DNA of 64,000 nt, from NCBI RefSeq assembly GCF_003047265.1, contig NZ_PZYY01000006.1, positions 62,001 to 126,000 on the forward strand. Reading direction: 5' to 3'. The notes below the pieces were generated by a model. That model searched no databases, was not told the origin of the DNA, and saw only the letters and a program-made list of their open reading frames with translations. Position 1 is the stretch's first letter. The number at the start of each line of letters is the position of its first letter. Of this stretch, positions 1 to 8,790 are shown one piece after another. A program made the translations under genes and the position numbers. This stretch comes from Nocardioides terrigena. Its GTDB lineage: Bacteria > Actinomycetota > Actinomycetes > Propionibacteriales > Nocardioidaceae.

Positions 1-175
1 CGAGATCCTGAAGACTCTGGAAAACACGCTCCGCTGGTGGCGCCAGATCGGCAAGGGGCCGCAGTTCTTCAAGATCGGCCGACGCCTGGTGACCACCGCC
101 GGCGACGTGCGCCAGTTCATGCGCGAGCAGCGTCTCGCAGCCCGACCCCTCATTCCTGAACCGCGGAGGCACTGA
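1..175 (+). CDS. Excisionase-like HTH protein, 5' end outside window
   Basis: Fifty-seven codons and the stop of a small DNA-binding protein are visible; the start lies upstream of the window. The piece WWRQIGKGPQFFKIGRR, followed by a GDVRQF segment, is the wing end of an excisionase/AlpA-type helix-turn-helix (HTH_17) domain, which bends DNA at attachment sites and sets the direction of integrase reactions. Its TGA (173-175) shares one base with the ATG of the integrase at 175, the usual xis-int coupling in actinobacterial integrative elements. The family is inferred from a short C-terminal fragment, so AlpA-like regulator is an equal alternative. Confidence 0.7.
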   Translation, partial: EILKTLENTLRWWRQIGKGPQFFKIGRRLVTTAGDVRQFMREQRLAARPLIPEPRRH

Positions 176-1388
176 TGGCCCGCATCAGCAAACGAACGAT
201 CCAGTGGACGACCCAGGACGGGGAGTCCAGGACGAGCGAGAAGTACGAAGCGTCTTTCCACGACCGGGTCGGCAAATGTCACCGGCGACTGTTCAGCCTC
301 AAGAAGGACGCTCAACGCTGGCTCGACGAGCAGACCGCCGGGCTCGTCAGCGGGCAGTGGGCCGATCCGCGCGCCGGACGCGAGAGCGTCCGGGCGTACG
401 GAGAACGCTGGCTCCGCCGTCAGGTGCTCGTGGTCAACACCGCGTCGACGTACGGCATCGTCCTGTCCAACCACATCCTGCCCACCCTCGGCACGATGCG
501 GATGGACGCTGTCAACCGCGCCGACATCCAGTCGCTCGTGAAGGAGTGGGAAGCATCGTCGGCCCCCAGCACCGTGGCGGCCAGGTACTCGATCCTCGCG
601 ATCATGCTGAGGGCTGCCGTCAAGGACCGGGTCATCCCGGCCACGCCTGCGTGGACATCACCCTGCCCAAGACGGGGTCGAAAGCGGCCCTGGTGCCGAT
701 CTCCACCGACACGGTGGTCGCACTCCGCGACTAGTTGCCGGAGCGCTATCGCGCCGTCGCCACCGTCGCCGCGGGCACGGGCATGCGTCGGGGAGAGATC
801 CTCGGACTGACGCTCGACCGGATCGCGTTCGACTTCGGCACCATCCGCATCGACCGACAGCTGGCGCGCTCCAGCAGGGCCGATCACCCGGTGTGGGGTC
901 CGCCCAAGACCGAGTCCTCGACCCGGACGATCCCGATAACCGACGTCGTGGTCGAGGCGATCAGCCGGCACGTCCGGGACTTCGGACACCACGAGTCCGG
1001 TCTGCTCTTCACCACCGACGTCGGTGCCTTCATCGGCACCAGCACCCTCCACGGCGCCTGGCAGCGCGCGGCGAAACGAATCGGCACCGACGCCACCCCG
1101 CACGACCTGCGTCACTACTTCGCCTCGGTCCAGATCCGGGGCGGTCTGTCGATCAAGGTCCTTCAGGCGCTGCTCGGCCACAAGTCGGCGGTCGAGACCT
1201 GGGACACCTACGGCCATCTGATGGGCGACGAGGACGACCGCAGCCGCGCCGTCATCGACATGGCGCTCGGCAGCGGGCCACGCCCCTCCGCTGCTGCGAC
1301 ACCGACGAATGGCGGCGGTCGCGCACGACGGCGGCCGACAGACGAGTCGAAAACACTCCTACAGCAGCGCCACAGTAGGGGCGTGTGA
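175..1388 (+). pseudogene. Tyrosine-type site-specific integrase, disrupted
   Basis: The N-terminal part (from 175) holds the Arm-binding and SAM-like core-binding regions. The C-terminal part (735-1388) holds the phage-integrase catalytic domain: Arg in GTGMRRGEILGL, HxxR in PHDLRHYF, LLGHKS and the nucleophile Tyr in TYGHL. Two lesions separate them. One base is missing near 646-648, where the reading passes from the frame of VIPATP to that of CVDITLPK, and an in-frame TAG stands at 732-734 just before LPERYRAVA. Catalytic residues remain, but no single product can be made, so the element is probably immobile. The gene points at the 3' end of rnpB, 30 bases beyond its stop, which suggests that the element entered there. 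Confidence 0.88.
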
Positions 1389-1418
1389 TTCACGTTTCCG
1401 CAGGTCAGGGGCCTGTGG

Positions 1419-1787
1419 CGAATGGGCTGGCCTGTAGGCCGGGTTCTGTCCGCCGTGAGGCGGGGCGACCATCCATCTAGGGGAGCCGTTGCCGGCCCCC
1501 TCGAGCGATCTACCCGTGCGCTCGGGCGGGCCGCCCTCGGTCACACACTGCTCGATCTTGCTCCGGGTGGGGTTTACCTAGCTGCGCCGGTCGCCCGGCG
1601 CACTGGTGGTCTCTTGCACCACCGTTTCACCCTTGCCGCTCCCCGTGGGGAGAGGCGGTCTGTTTTCTGTGGCACTGTCCCGCGGGTTGCCCCGGATGGC
1701 TGTTAACCATCACCCTGCCCTGTGGAGCCCGGACCTTCCTCGGTCCCCCCGTGAGGGGAACGCGGTCGCCCGGCCAGCCCATTCGCT
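1419..1787 (-). ncRNA. rnpB: RNase P RNA, bacterial class A
   Basis: Read on the minus strand this is the catalytic RNA of RNase P, which trims tRNA 5' ends. Conserved blocks are present in order: GAGGAAGGTCCGGGCTCC near 1721-1739, AGGGTGAAACGGTGG near 1618-1632, GATGGATGGTCGCCCC near 1465-1480 and ACAGAACCCGGCCTACAGG near the 3' end. The closing P1 helix is a perfect 14-base inverted repeat, 1419-1432 with 1772-1785, which fixes both ends to within a few bases. The length of about 369 nt fits the family. The integrase relic lies just past its 3' end. Confidence 0.95.
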
Positions 1788-1815
1788 GGCCCGAGCATGA
1801 CAGGTGCGGAGGTGC

Positions 1816-2655
1816 TCAGGCCAGTCGGGTGACGGCGACCTCGACGAAGACCGACGAGGTGCCGGCGCCGTGGAAGATCCCGTGCAGCGGGCGCACGTCG
1901 AGGTAGTCGCGCCCGGTGGCCACCACGACCCACCGGTCGCCCGGCTCGAGGTCGTTGGTCGGGTCGAAGCCCTGCCACCCGTCGTCCCACCACTCGACCC
2001 ACGCGTGCGACTCGCCCGCCACCGTCTCGCCGATCTCGGCGTCGGCCCGCGGGTGGAGGTAGCCGGAGACGTAGCGGGTCGGGATGCCGATGCTCCGCAG
2101 CGCCCCGATGACGAGGTGGGCCATGTCCTGGCACACGCCCGAGCGCTGGGCCCACGCCTCGGCCGCGGGGGTGGCGACGTCGGTCGTGCCCGGGATGTAG
2201 GCGACCTGCTGGTGGACGTGGTCGCAGATCCGGCGTGCCGCCTCGCCGGGCGTCGCGCTGTCGTCGGCGATCTCGCGGGCAGTGGTGGCGACGTCCTCGG
2301 GGGGAGCGACGAGGGGCGGCAGCTCGAGGTACTCCGTCCACCGGTCGGTGACTGCGGGGTCGGCGATCTCCGCCCACGAGAGGACGGGCCCGGGGGAGGG
2401 TGCCCGCTCGGTGTGCACGGTCGACGTCGCGGTGATCGTCATCGAGTCGTGCGGGTCGAGCACCTCGAATGACGTCACCTCGTTGCCGAAGTAGTCGCGG
2501 TAGGTCGCCGTCCACGGGGTCGGGCTCACCACGAGGCGGTTGTGCACGACGATCTGGCCGGGGGCGGTGAGCGGCGTCATCCGCGCCTGGTTGTACGACG
2601 CGAGCGCGTTGCCGTCGTACTCGAATCCGGTCGTGTGGATGATCCGGAGCTGCAT
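1816..2655 (-). CDS. Transglutaminase-like cysteine peptidase family protein
   Basis: A 279-residue cytoplasmic protein. The N-terminal third is the beta-rich domain that starts MQLRIIHTTGFEYDG in this family, and the transglutaminase core follows with Cys175 (RSGVCQDMAH), His217 (GESHAWVEWW) and Asp231 (FDPTND), the full catalytic triad. It is the last gene of a three-gene operon: its ATG overlaps the stop of the alpha-E gene by four bases. Transglutaminase, alpha-E and circularly permuted ATP-grasp genes travel together in many bacteria and have been predicted to make or process a peptide modification; the substrate is unknown. Family assignment is firm, function is not. Confidence 0.92.
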   Translation of the reverse strand: MQLRIIHTTGFEYDGNALASYNQARMTPLTAPGQIVVHNRLVVSPTPWTATYRDYFGNEVTSFEVLDPHDSMTITATSTVHTERAPSPGPVLSWAEIADPAVTDRWTEYLELPPLVAPPEDVATTAREIADDSATPGEAARRICDHVHQQVAYIPGTTDVATPAAEAWAQRSGVCQDMAHLVIGALRSIGIPTRYVSGYLHPRADAEIGETVAGESHAWVEWWDDGWQGFDPTNDLEPGDRWVVVATGRDYLDVRPLHGIFHGAGTSSVFVEVAVTRLA

Positions 2656-3584
2656 CAGACCCGCCCTCCCTGCCAGTTGGTGCCCTCGGAGCCGGCGAAG
2701 AACCGCCGGGTGACCGCGTCGGTGGCCAGCGCGCAGGTGCGCTGGAGCTTCTCCATCTCGCCGGGCAGGTCCGCCACGACGTCGCTCAGCGAGCGGTACT
2801 CCAGGTCGGCACGGGTGCGGCCGATGAGACGCAGGGCGTCGTTCTGGAAGCCGGCGCGGCCGCCGGCCTCGAGGTTGTGCAGGCACTGCTCGGCCCGGTT
2901 GAGCGAGAAGATCACGGACCGCGGGAAGAGCCGGTCGAGCAGCAGGAACTCGGCCGCCATCCGCTCGGTCTCGGCGCCCTTGTAGGTGCGCAGGAAGGCC
3001 TCGTAGCCGCCGCACGCACGCAGCGTGTTGGTCCACGGCGAGCCGCTGCCCCCGGCGTACGCCGCCGTGGCGACGAGGCGCGACGTCATGTCCGCCCGCT
3101 CCAGGCACCGTCCCAGCATGAGGAACTGCCAGCCCTCGTCGCGGGTCATGGTGGCGTCGGCGGCACCGTTGATCAGCGCTGCCCGGTCGCGCACCCAGCG
3201 GAAGCCGGACGCCGGCCCCGCGGCCCGGAACTGCCCCGAGACCACGCTGCGGTGGGTGGTGTTGAGGGCCTCCCACATGGCGACCGAGAGCGTCTCGCGG
3301 GCCCGCCGGGCGCTCTCGCGGGCGGCGGCGAGGACCGCGGCGACCGAGGCGGGGGCGTTGGCGTCGTAGGCCAGCTGCTCGAGCACCAGCCGGGTGTCGA
3401 CGCGGGCGTCGGGGTCGAACTCGACGCCCATGATGGCGAGCAGGTTGCGGCAGGTGGTCTCCTCCGAGCCGGAGGTGTCCTCGAGCAGGAGCTGGGTCTG
3501 GACGTCGAGGATGCGGGCGGTGTCCTCCGCGCGCTCGACGTACCGGCCGATCCAGAACATCGACTCCGCGATGCGGCTCAGCAT
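2655..3584 (-). CDS. Alpha-E domain protein (DUF403)
   Basis: A 309-residue, almost wholly helical protein that opens with MLSRIAESMFWIGRYVERAE, the hallmark of the alpha-E family. It carries further family blocks such as SVAMWEALNTTHRSV and FLMLGRCLERADMTSRL. No signal peptide or membrane segment is present. It overlaps the upstream ATP-grasp gene by seven bases and the downstream transglutaminase by four, so the three are surely co-translated. The molecular role of alpha-E proteins is not established; the constant pairing with a permuted ATP-grasp enzyme suggests a partner or acceptor subunit in an amide-ligation system. Confidence 0.92.
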   Translation of the reverse strand: MLSRIAESMFWIGRYVERAEDTARILDVQTQLLLEDTSGSEETTCRNLLAIMGVEFDPDARVDTRLVLEQLAYDANAPASVAAVLAAARESARRARETLSVAMWEALNTTHRSVVSGQFRAAGPASGFRWVRDRAALINGAADATMTRDEGWQFLMLGRCLERADMTSRLVATAAYAGGSGSPWTNTLRACGGYEAFLRTYKGAETERMAAEFLLLDRLFPRSVIFSLNRAEQCLHNLEAGGRAGFQNDALRLIGRTRADLEYRSLSDVVADLPGEMEKLQRTCALATDAVTRRFFAGSEGTNWQGGRV

Positions 3585-5161
3585 GCGGTCCCACCCTTCT
3601 CGCGCGCCTGCTGCTGCTGTTGCTCCTGCTCGCCGGGTCCGGTCAGGTCGGTGATCGCCGGACCGCTGCTGGGCGGCTCGGCCTGGTGGGCGTGGACGAC
3701 CACCTCCTCACGCACGGGGGCGACGGTCGGGCCGGCCAGCACCCAGGTGTCCTTGGAGCCGCCGCCGCGCGACGAGTTGACGATGAGCTCGCCCTCCGGG
3801 AGCGCGACGCGGGTCAGGCCGCCGGGCAGCACCCACACCTTGGTGCCGTCGTTGACGGCGAAGGGGCGCAGGTCCACGTGCCGCGGACCCAGCTTGCCGT
3901 CGACGAAGGTCGGCACGGTGGAGAGCTGGACGACGGGCTGGGCGATCCAGTTCCGCGGCTCGGCCAGCACCTTGGACCGCAGCTCGTCGAGCTCGGGCCG
4001 CGACGCCGCCGGCCCGATCACGATGCCCTTGCCGCCCGAGCCGTCGACCGGCTTGACGACCAGCTCGTCGAGGCGGTCCATGACCTCCTCGCGGGCGTCG
4101 GCGTCGCCGAGTCGCCAGGTGTCGACGTTGCGGAGCACCGGCTCCTCGTCGAGGTAGTAGCGGATCAGGTCGGGGACGTAGGTGTAGACGAGCTTGTCGT
4201 CGGCCACCCCGTTGCCGACCGCGTTGGCCAGCACGACCTGGCCGGAGCGGGCCGCGTCGATGAGGCCCGGGCAGCCGAGCAGCGAGTCGCCGCGGAAGTG
4301 CACCGGGTCGAGGAACTCGTCGTCCACGCGGCGGTAGATCACGTGCACCGGCTCGGGGCCGTTGGTGGTGCGCATCATCACGCGACCGCGGCGGCACTCC
4401 AGGTCCCGGCCCTCGACCAGCTCGACGCCCATCGTGCGGGCGAGCAGCGCGTGCTCGAAGTAGGCGCCGTTGAAGACGCCCGGGGTGAGCACCACGACGG
4501 TCGGGTCGGCGACACCGGCCGGTGCGGCCGCCCGCAGCGCGGCCAGCAGCCGCTGCGGGTAGCCGGCCACCGGACGGATGCGGTGGTGCGCGAACGTCTC
4601 GGGCAGCGCGGAGGCGATGGCGCGCCGGTTGGTCATCACGTAGGAGACACCGGACGGGACGCGCACGTTGTCCTCGAGCACGCGGAACTCGCCGTCGTTG
4701 TCGCGGATCAGGTCGATGCCGCTGACGTGCACGCGGACGCCGTTGGGCGGTCGCACGCTGGCCGCGGCCCGGTGGAAGTGGCTCGACGTGGCAATGACCC
4801 GGCGGGGGATGACGCCGTCGGTGAAGACCTGCCCGGCGTCGTACACGTCGGCGAGGAACGCCTCGAGCGCCCGCACCCGCTGCTGGACGCCGCGCTCGAT
4901 GGTCGACCACGAGTCCTGCTCGATCACGCGCGGCAGGATGTCGAGCGGGAACGCCCGCTCCTCGCCGCCGATGTCGAACGTGACGCCCTGGTCGAGATAG
5001 CTGGCCTGCAGCGCCTCCACCCGGCTCGCCAGGTCGGCCATCGTCATCGTGTCGAGCGTCGAGCGGAACTGGTCGTACGCCGGGCGCATGGTGCCGGCGT
5101 CGAACATCTCGTCGTACGCCGGCCCGGTGCCCCCGGGGTAGTGGTGGAACATCGAGTCCAT
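3578..5161 (-). CDS. Circularly permuted ATP-grasp protein (DUF404/DUF407)
   Basis: A 527-residue protein, close to the usual length, starting MDSMFHHYPGGTGPAYDEMF. It shows the blocks of the permuted ATP-grasp type 2 family: EDNVRVPSGVSYVMTNR, NAVGNGVADDKLVYTYVPDL and the nucleotide and magnesium loop VKPVDGSGGKGIVIGP. Such enzymes are expected to join a carboxylate to an amine with ATP. The last 20 or so residues are Gln-rich and look disordered. First gene of the operon with the alpha-E and transglutaminase genes. An ATG three codons downstream is an alternative start. The substrate is unknown. Confidence 0.92.
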   Translation of the reverse strand: MDSMFHHYPGGTGPAYDEMFDAGTMRPAYDQFRSTLDTMTMADLASRVEALQASYLDQGVTFDIGGEERAFPLDILPRVIEQDSWSTIERGVQQRVRALEAFLADVYDAGQVFTDGVIPRRVIATSSHFHRAAASVRPPNGVRVHVSGIDLIRDNDGEFRVLEDNVRVPSGVSYVMTNRRAIASALPETFAHHRIRPVAGYPQRLLAALRAAAPAGVADPTVVVLTPGVFNGAYFEHALLARTMGVELVEGRDLECRRGRVMMRTTNGPEPVHVIYRRVDDEFLDPVHFRGDSLLGCPGLIDAARSGQVVLANAVGNGVADDKLVYTYVPDLIRYYLDEEPVLRNVDTWRLGDADAREEVMDRLDELVVKPVDGSGGKGIVIGPAASRPELDELRSKVLAEPRNWIAQPVVQLSTVPTFVDGKLGPRHVDLRPFAVNDGTKVWVLPGGLTRVALPEGELIVNSSRGGGSKDTWVLAGPTVAPVREEVVVHAHQAEPPSSGPAITDLTGPGEQEQQQQQAREKGGTAC

Positions 5162-5202
5162 GGCGAGTCACCCTAGGGGTAGCGGTGTTACGCCGGGGTG
5201 AA

Positions 5203-6051
5203 CTACGGGAGGGTCAGCACCTCGGCGCCGGACGGCGTGACCAGCAGCGTGTGCTCGAACTGCGCGCTCCGACGGCCGTCGCGGGTCACCGCGGTCCAGC
5301 CGTCGTCCCACATCTCCCACTCGTGGGTGCCGAGGTTGAGCATCGGCTCGATGGTGAAGGTCATCCCGACACGGATCTCGTCGTCGTAGCGCGGGTCGTC
5401 GTAGTGCGGCACGACGAGCCCGCTGTGGAACGACGTGCCGATCCCGTGGCCGGTGAACTCGCGGACGACGCCGTAGCCGAACCGCTTGGCATAGGCCTCG
5501 ATGACGCGGCCGATGACGTTGATCCGGCGGCCGGGATGCACCGCCCGGATCGCCCGGTCGAGGGCCTCGCGGGTGCGCTCGACGAGCAGCCGTGACTCCT
5601 CGTCGACCTCGCCGGCCAGGAAGGTCGCGTTGGTGTCGCCGTGCACGCCGTCGAGGAAGGCGGTGATGTCGATGTTGACGATGTCTCCGTCCTCGACCAC
5701 CCGCGAGTCGGGGATGCCGTGGCAGACCACCTCGTTGACGCTCGAGCACAGCGACTTGGGGTAGCCGCGGTAGCCCAGCGTCGAGGGGTAGGCGCCGTGG
5801 TCGCAGAGGAACTCGTGGCCGATCCGGTCGAGCTCGTCGGTGGTGACGCCGGGCGCGACGTGCGAGCCCACCAGCTCGCGGGCCTGGGCAGCCAGCCGGC
5901 ACGCGGCACGCATCCGCTCGATCGTGTCCGCGTCCTTGACCTCGCTGCCCTCGAAGGGCGCGGGCGCCGGCCGGTCGACGTACTCGGGGCGGGGGATGGA
6001 GGCGGGGACGGCACGACGCGGCGAGATCGCCGCAGGAGCTAGGGCTGGCAC
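5203..6051 (-). CDS. map: Methionine aminopeptidase type I
   Basis: Removes the initiator methionine from new proteins. The 282-residue product has the five metal ligands Asp128, Asp139, His202, Glu235 and Glu266 and the substrate His111 (VVCHGIPD). The N-terminal extension ([17 protein letters not shown]) matches the SH3-ligand-like extension of the actinobacterial MapB/MetAP1c type, which supports the GTG start at 6051. A TACACT -10 element ends seven bases before this GTG, so the message is probably leaderless. It is transcribed away from the small gene at 6076 and stops 41 bases before the ATP-grasp gene, which may be read through. Confidence 0.95.
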   Translation of the reverse strand: MPALAPAAISPRRAVPASIPRPEYVDRPAPAPFEGSEVKDADTIERMRAACRLAAQARELVGSHVAPGVTTDELDRIGHEFLCDHGAYPSTLGYRGYPKSLCSSVNEVVCHGIPDSRVVEDGDIVNIDITAFLDGVHGDTNATFLAGEVDEESRLLVERTREALDRAIRAVHPGRRINVIGRVIEAYAKRFGYGVVREFTGHGIGTSFHSGLVVPHYDDPRYDDEIRVGMTFTIEPMLNLGTHEWEMWDDGWTAVTRDGRRSAQFEHTLLVTPSGAEVLTLP

Positions 6052-6058
6052 GACGGCG

Positions 6059-6066
6059 AGTGTAGT
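6059..6066. promoter_or_regulatory. Overlapping divergent -10 elements, map and 6076 gene
   Basis: TACACT (minus strand, 6064-6059) ends seven bases before the map GTG, and TGTAGT (6061-6066) ends nine bases before the ATG at 6076. The two -10 elements share four bases, so transcription in the two directions should be mutually exclusive. Confidence 0.5.
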
Positions 6067-6075
6067 TTCTCGATC

Positions 6076-6300
6076 ATGAGCGACTCGGAGTACTGGTACT
6101 GCCTGACCCACAAGACGGTCGAGGGCCACGACGGCTGCCGCAACTCGGACCGCCTCGGCCCCTACTCCTCCGCGGAGGAGGCCGGCCGCGCGCTCGAGAA
6201 GGTCGAGGAGCGCAACGAGGAGTGGGACAACGACCCGAAGTGGAACGACGACGCCCCCGGCTCGGGCGACGGCCCGGTCGACGGCACCCCGGACAACTGA
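6076..6300 (+). CDS. Small acidic protein with possible Zn site
   Basis: A 74-residue conserved-looking actinobacterial protein of unknown function. The first 21 residues hold an aromatic stretch and a C9-x2-H12 plus H18-x2-C21 arrangement (YWYCLTHK and GHDGC), which could bind one metal ion. Residues 28-50 form an amphipathic charged helix ([20 protein letters not shown]), and the tail is Asp/Gly-rich and likely disordered. ATG at 6076 sits nine bases after TGTAGT, with no Shine-Dalgarno, so a leaderless start is likely. It is divergent from map with 24 bases between starts, and the next frame begins at its stop codon. Confidence 0.8.
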   Translation: MSDSEYWYCLTHKTVEGHDGCRNSDRLGPYSSAEEAGRALEKVEERNEEWDNDPKWNDDAPGSGDGPVDGTPDN

Positions 6301-6581
6301 GCGGTCCCGCCCCGGCCCGCCGCGACGACGCGTCCCCGTGGGCGTTCGCGGGGATGATCGGGCTGGCGTGCGCCTTCTTCCTGCTGGCGGCGACGCCGAC
6401 GGTGGTCGCCGCCCCGTGGTGGGTGACCGCGCTGATGTTGCTGGCGTGGGCGGTCGCGCTGGTGCAGGGCTGTCGCTGGTTCGTACGCCGCCCGCGCGCG
6501 GTCGCCGCGCTGCCGGCGCTGCTCGCGGTGGGCTGGTTCGCCGTGGTGCTGGCCGGCGCCCGCTGGCTCGGCTGGGCCTGA
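6297..6581 (+). CDS. Small integral membrane protein
   Basis: The frame encodes three hydrophobic segments, beginning [26 protein letters not shown] and [14 protein letters not shown], separated by short Arg-rich loops, which fits a three-helix inner-membrane protein. The start is unsettled. A CTG at 6297 overlaps the stop of the preceding gene (ACTGA), GTG codons lie at 6222 and 6240 inside that gene, and the first ATG is 6354, already at the first helix. The hydrophilic lead ASPWAFAG argues for a start before 6354. No function can be assigned. Confidence 0.65.
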   Translation: MSGPAPARRDDASPWAFAGMIGLACAFFLLAATPTVVAAPWWVTALMLLAWAVALVQGCRWFVRRPRAVAALPALLAVGWFAVVLAGARWLGWA

Positions 6582-6616
6582 GTCGCCCGGTCGCAGGTCG
6601 GTCGGGGTCGGAGGTC

Positions 6617-7807
6617 TCAGCGGGGCGAGACGCGCAGCACCCTGTCGTCGGCGCCGTTGCTGGTGGTGACCAGGAGCTGGCCGTTGGCCAGCCGGGTGAC
6701 CGACCGCAGCCGGCCGTAGCGCTGGAGCGCCGCCGGGGCCGACGTCCGCTGCAGGACCAGGTCGTCGTCGAAGCGGAGGAACAGCACCTCCTCGCCCTTG
6801 AGCACCGCGACCGCGAGCGTGCCGGCGTACGAGCCCCACTGCCGGCCCTCGACCCACGTCGCACCGGACGTGGCGATGGTCGGGTTGCCCGAGCTCCAGA
6901 TCGCCTCGGTCTGCTCACCGGGCAGGGACTGGTCGGTCATCGGCACGCTCTCGTCGTAACCGGGGCCTGGGTTCCAGCCGAAGTCGGCACCGGGGGAGAG
7001 GGCGTTGACCTCGTCGTCGCGGTCGGAGCCGTGCTCGACGCTGACGACGGATCCGTCGGAGGGGCGCTGGGCCAGGCCCTGCACGTTGCGGTGCCCGTAG
7101 GTCCACACGAGGCGCTGGCGAGGGTCGGCCGCGTCGGCGAACGGGTTGTCCGGCAGCGCCCGGCCGGTGCGGCGGTGGACGCGCAGCACCTTGCCGCCGA
7201 GCGAGGTCAGGGAGCGGGGGTTGGCGGGATCGGCGGCGTCGCCGGTGCCGACGTACAACGCTGTGGACCCGGTGTCGAGCAGCACCCGGCAGCCGCCGTG
7301 GCGTCCGCTCGTCGTCGGCAGGCCGGTGACGACGTGGCGCACGAGGGTGGCCCGACGGGTGTCGTCGCTGAGCTTCCACAGCGACACGCGGACGTCCTGG
7401 CTGCTCCCGGTCTGCCAGCCCTGGCAGGTCCAGAAGCGGCGGGTGCGGTCGAAGGCCGGGTCGACGGCCAGCGACATCAGGCCGGTCTCCCCGCTCACCC
7501 AGACCTTGGCGCTCGGGAAGCGGACGGTCCGCCGCTGGCCCTTGCGCACCACGGAGAGGCGGGCGCGGTCCCGCTCGGTGACGAGGAACCGGCCGCCGCC
7601 GATGGGCTGGACGTCCCACGGGTTGGTCAAGCCGCCGACGACGGTGCGCACCCGCAGTCCCGGTGCCTTCGCGCGGGGTGCCGGGGCCTCGGCCTGGATG
7701 GGGGAGAGGCTGCCGGCCGCCTCCTTGGCGAGGGCGGGCGGGACCGTTCCGAGCGCGCCGAGCCCGAGGGCGGCGGCCAGGACGAAGACGGCGGACCGAG
7801 ACGTCAT
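6617..7807 (-). CDS. Exported PQQ-dependent sugar dehydrogenase-like protein
   Basis: A 396-residue protein with an N-terminal signal sequence ([20 protein letters not shown], cleavage expected near residues 30-35) followed by a six-bladed propeller of the glucose/sorbosone dehydrogenase type. Family marks include [56 protein letters not shown] and [12 protein letters not shown]. Members oxidise sugars outside the membrane with pyrroloquinoline quinone and calcium. No PQQ synthesis gene is in the window, so the cofactor state is unknown. ATG at 7807 starts directly with the signal peptide. panB lies upstream in the same direction, 26 bases away. Confidence 0.88.
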   Translation of the reverse strand: MTSRSAVFVLAAALGLGALGTVPPALAKEAAGSLSPIQAEAPAPRAKAPGLRVRTVVGGLTNPWDVQPIGGGRFLVTERDRARLSVVRKGQRRTVRFPSAKVWVSGETGLMSLAVDPAFDRTRRFWTCQGWQTGSSQDVRVSLWKLSDDTRRATLVRHVVTGLPTTSGRHGGCRVLLDTGSTALYVGTGDAADPANPRSLTSLGGKVLRVHRRTGRALPDNPFADAADPRQRLVWTYGHRNVQGLAQRPSDGSVVSVEHGSDRDDEVNALSPGADFGWNPGPGYDESVPMTDQSLPGEQTEAIWSSGNPTIATSGATWVEGRQWGSYAGTLAVAVLKGEEVLFLRFDDDLVLQRTSAPAALQRYGRLRSVTRLANGQLLVTTSNGADDRVLRVSPR

Positions 7808-7833
7808 GTGCTCGACGGTACGCGGTGGACCCG

Positions 7834-8682
7834 TCAGAAGGTGTGCTCCGGCCCGGGAAAGGTGCCGCCCCGGACGTCGTCGGCGTACGCGCGCGCCGCG
7901 TCGAGCAGCACGGAGTGGACGTCGGCGTACTGCTTGACGAAGCGGGCCATCCGACCGGTGCGCAGGCCGAACGCGTCCTGCCAGACGAGGACCTGGCCGT
8001 CGCAGCCGTTGCCGGCACCGATGCCGATGGTGGGGATGACCAGCTCCTTGCTGATCTGCTCGGCGACGTCGCCGGGCACCATCTCCATGACGACGGCGAA
8101 CGCGCCGGCGTCCTGGACGGCGCGGGCGTCGGCGAGGACCCGGTCGCCGGCGTCGCCGCGGCCCTGGACGCGGTAGCCGCCGAGGGTGTGCTCGCTCTGC
8201 GGCGTGAAGCCGATGTGCGCCATCACGGGGATGCCGCCGCGGGTGCACTTCTCGATGACCGGCGCCATCTCGGCGCCGCCCTCGAGCTTGACGGCGTGGG
8301 CGCCCGCCTCCTTCATGAAGCGGACGGCGGTGAGGTAGCCCTGCTCGGGGCTGGCCTGGTAGCTGCCGAACGGCAGGTCGCCGACGACCATGGCGCGGCT
8401 GACGCTGCGGGCGACGGCCCGGGTGAGCGGGAGGAGCTCGTCGACGGTGACGGGCAGCGAGGTCTCGTTGCCGTAGACGTTGTTGGAGGCGGAGTCACCG
8501 ACGAGCAGGAGGTCGATGCCGGCCTCGTCGAAGGTGGCGGCGGTGTACATGTCGTACGCCGTGAGCATGGTGATCTTGTCGCCACGCTCCTTCATCTCAC
8601 GCAGGTGATGGGTGCGGACCTTCTTGACCGGGGCCGCCGCCTGCGGGGCTCCGGAGCCGTACGGCGCCGTCTCTTCGCTCAT
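7834..8682 (-). CDS. panB: 3-methyl-2-oxobutanoate hydroxymethyltransferase
   Basis: First step of pantothenate synthesis: transfers a hydroxymethyl group from methylene-tetrahydrofolate to alpha-ketoisovalerate to give ketopantoate. The 282-residue product shows the PanB blocks ITMLTAYDMYTA, VGDSASNNVYG (Asp63, a magnesium ligand), VKLEGG, PVMAHIGFTPQS and IPTIGIGAGNGCDGQVLV. The ATG at 8682 has GAGGAG seven bases upstream and is preferred to an in-frame GTG 51 bases earlier. The actinobacterial N-terminal extension of about 20 residues is present. panC and panD are not in the window. Confidence 0.96.
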   Translation of the reverse strand: MSEETAPYGSGAPQAAAPVKKVRTHHLREMKERGDKITMLTAYDMYTAATFDEAGIDLLLVGDSASNNVYGNETSLPVTVDELLPLTRAVARSVSRAMVVGDLPFGSYQASPEQGYLTAVRFMKEAGAHAVKLEGGAEMAPVIEKCTRGGIPVMAHIGFTPQSEHTLGGYRVQGRGDAGDRVLADARAVQDAGAFAVVMEMVPGDVAEQISKELVIPTIGIGAGNGCDGQVLVWQDAFGLRTGRMARFVKQYADVHSVLLDAARAYADDVRGGTFPGPEHTF

Positions 8683-8790
8683 GGTGCTCTCCTCGTGACA
8701 TCTCGCAGCTCCCCGATGGAGTCCACGGACCACCAGTCAGGCTAGTGCGGCTGCGCGCTGGTGGCGCTGTGGCGCCGGTCACGCGGGTGG

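Noticed and set aside
175..1388. Programmed frameshift in the integrase
   Set aside because: No slippery sequence is seen near 647, and a TAG at 732 in the new frame would still stop translation.
3620..5176. 518-codon open frame antisense to the ATP-grasp gene
   Set aside because: Its product is low-complexity Arg/Val/Gly/Asp sequence with no family motif, and the opposite strand encodes a well-conserved protein. It is a GC-driven shadow.
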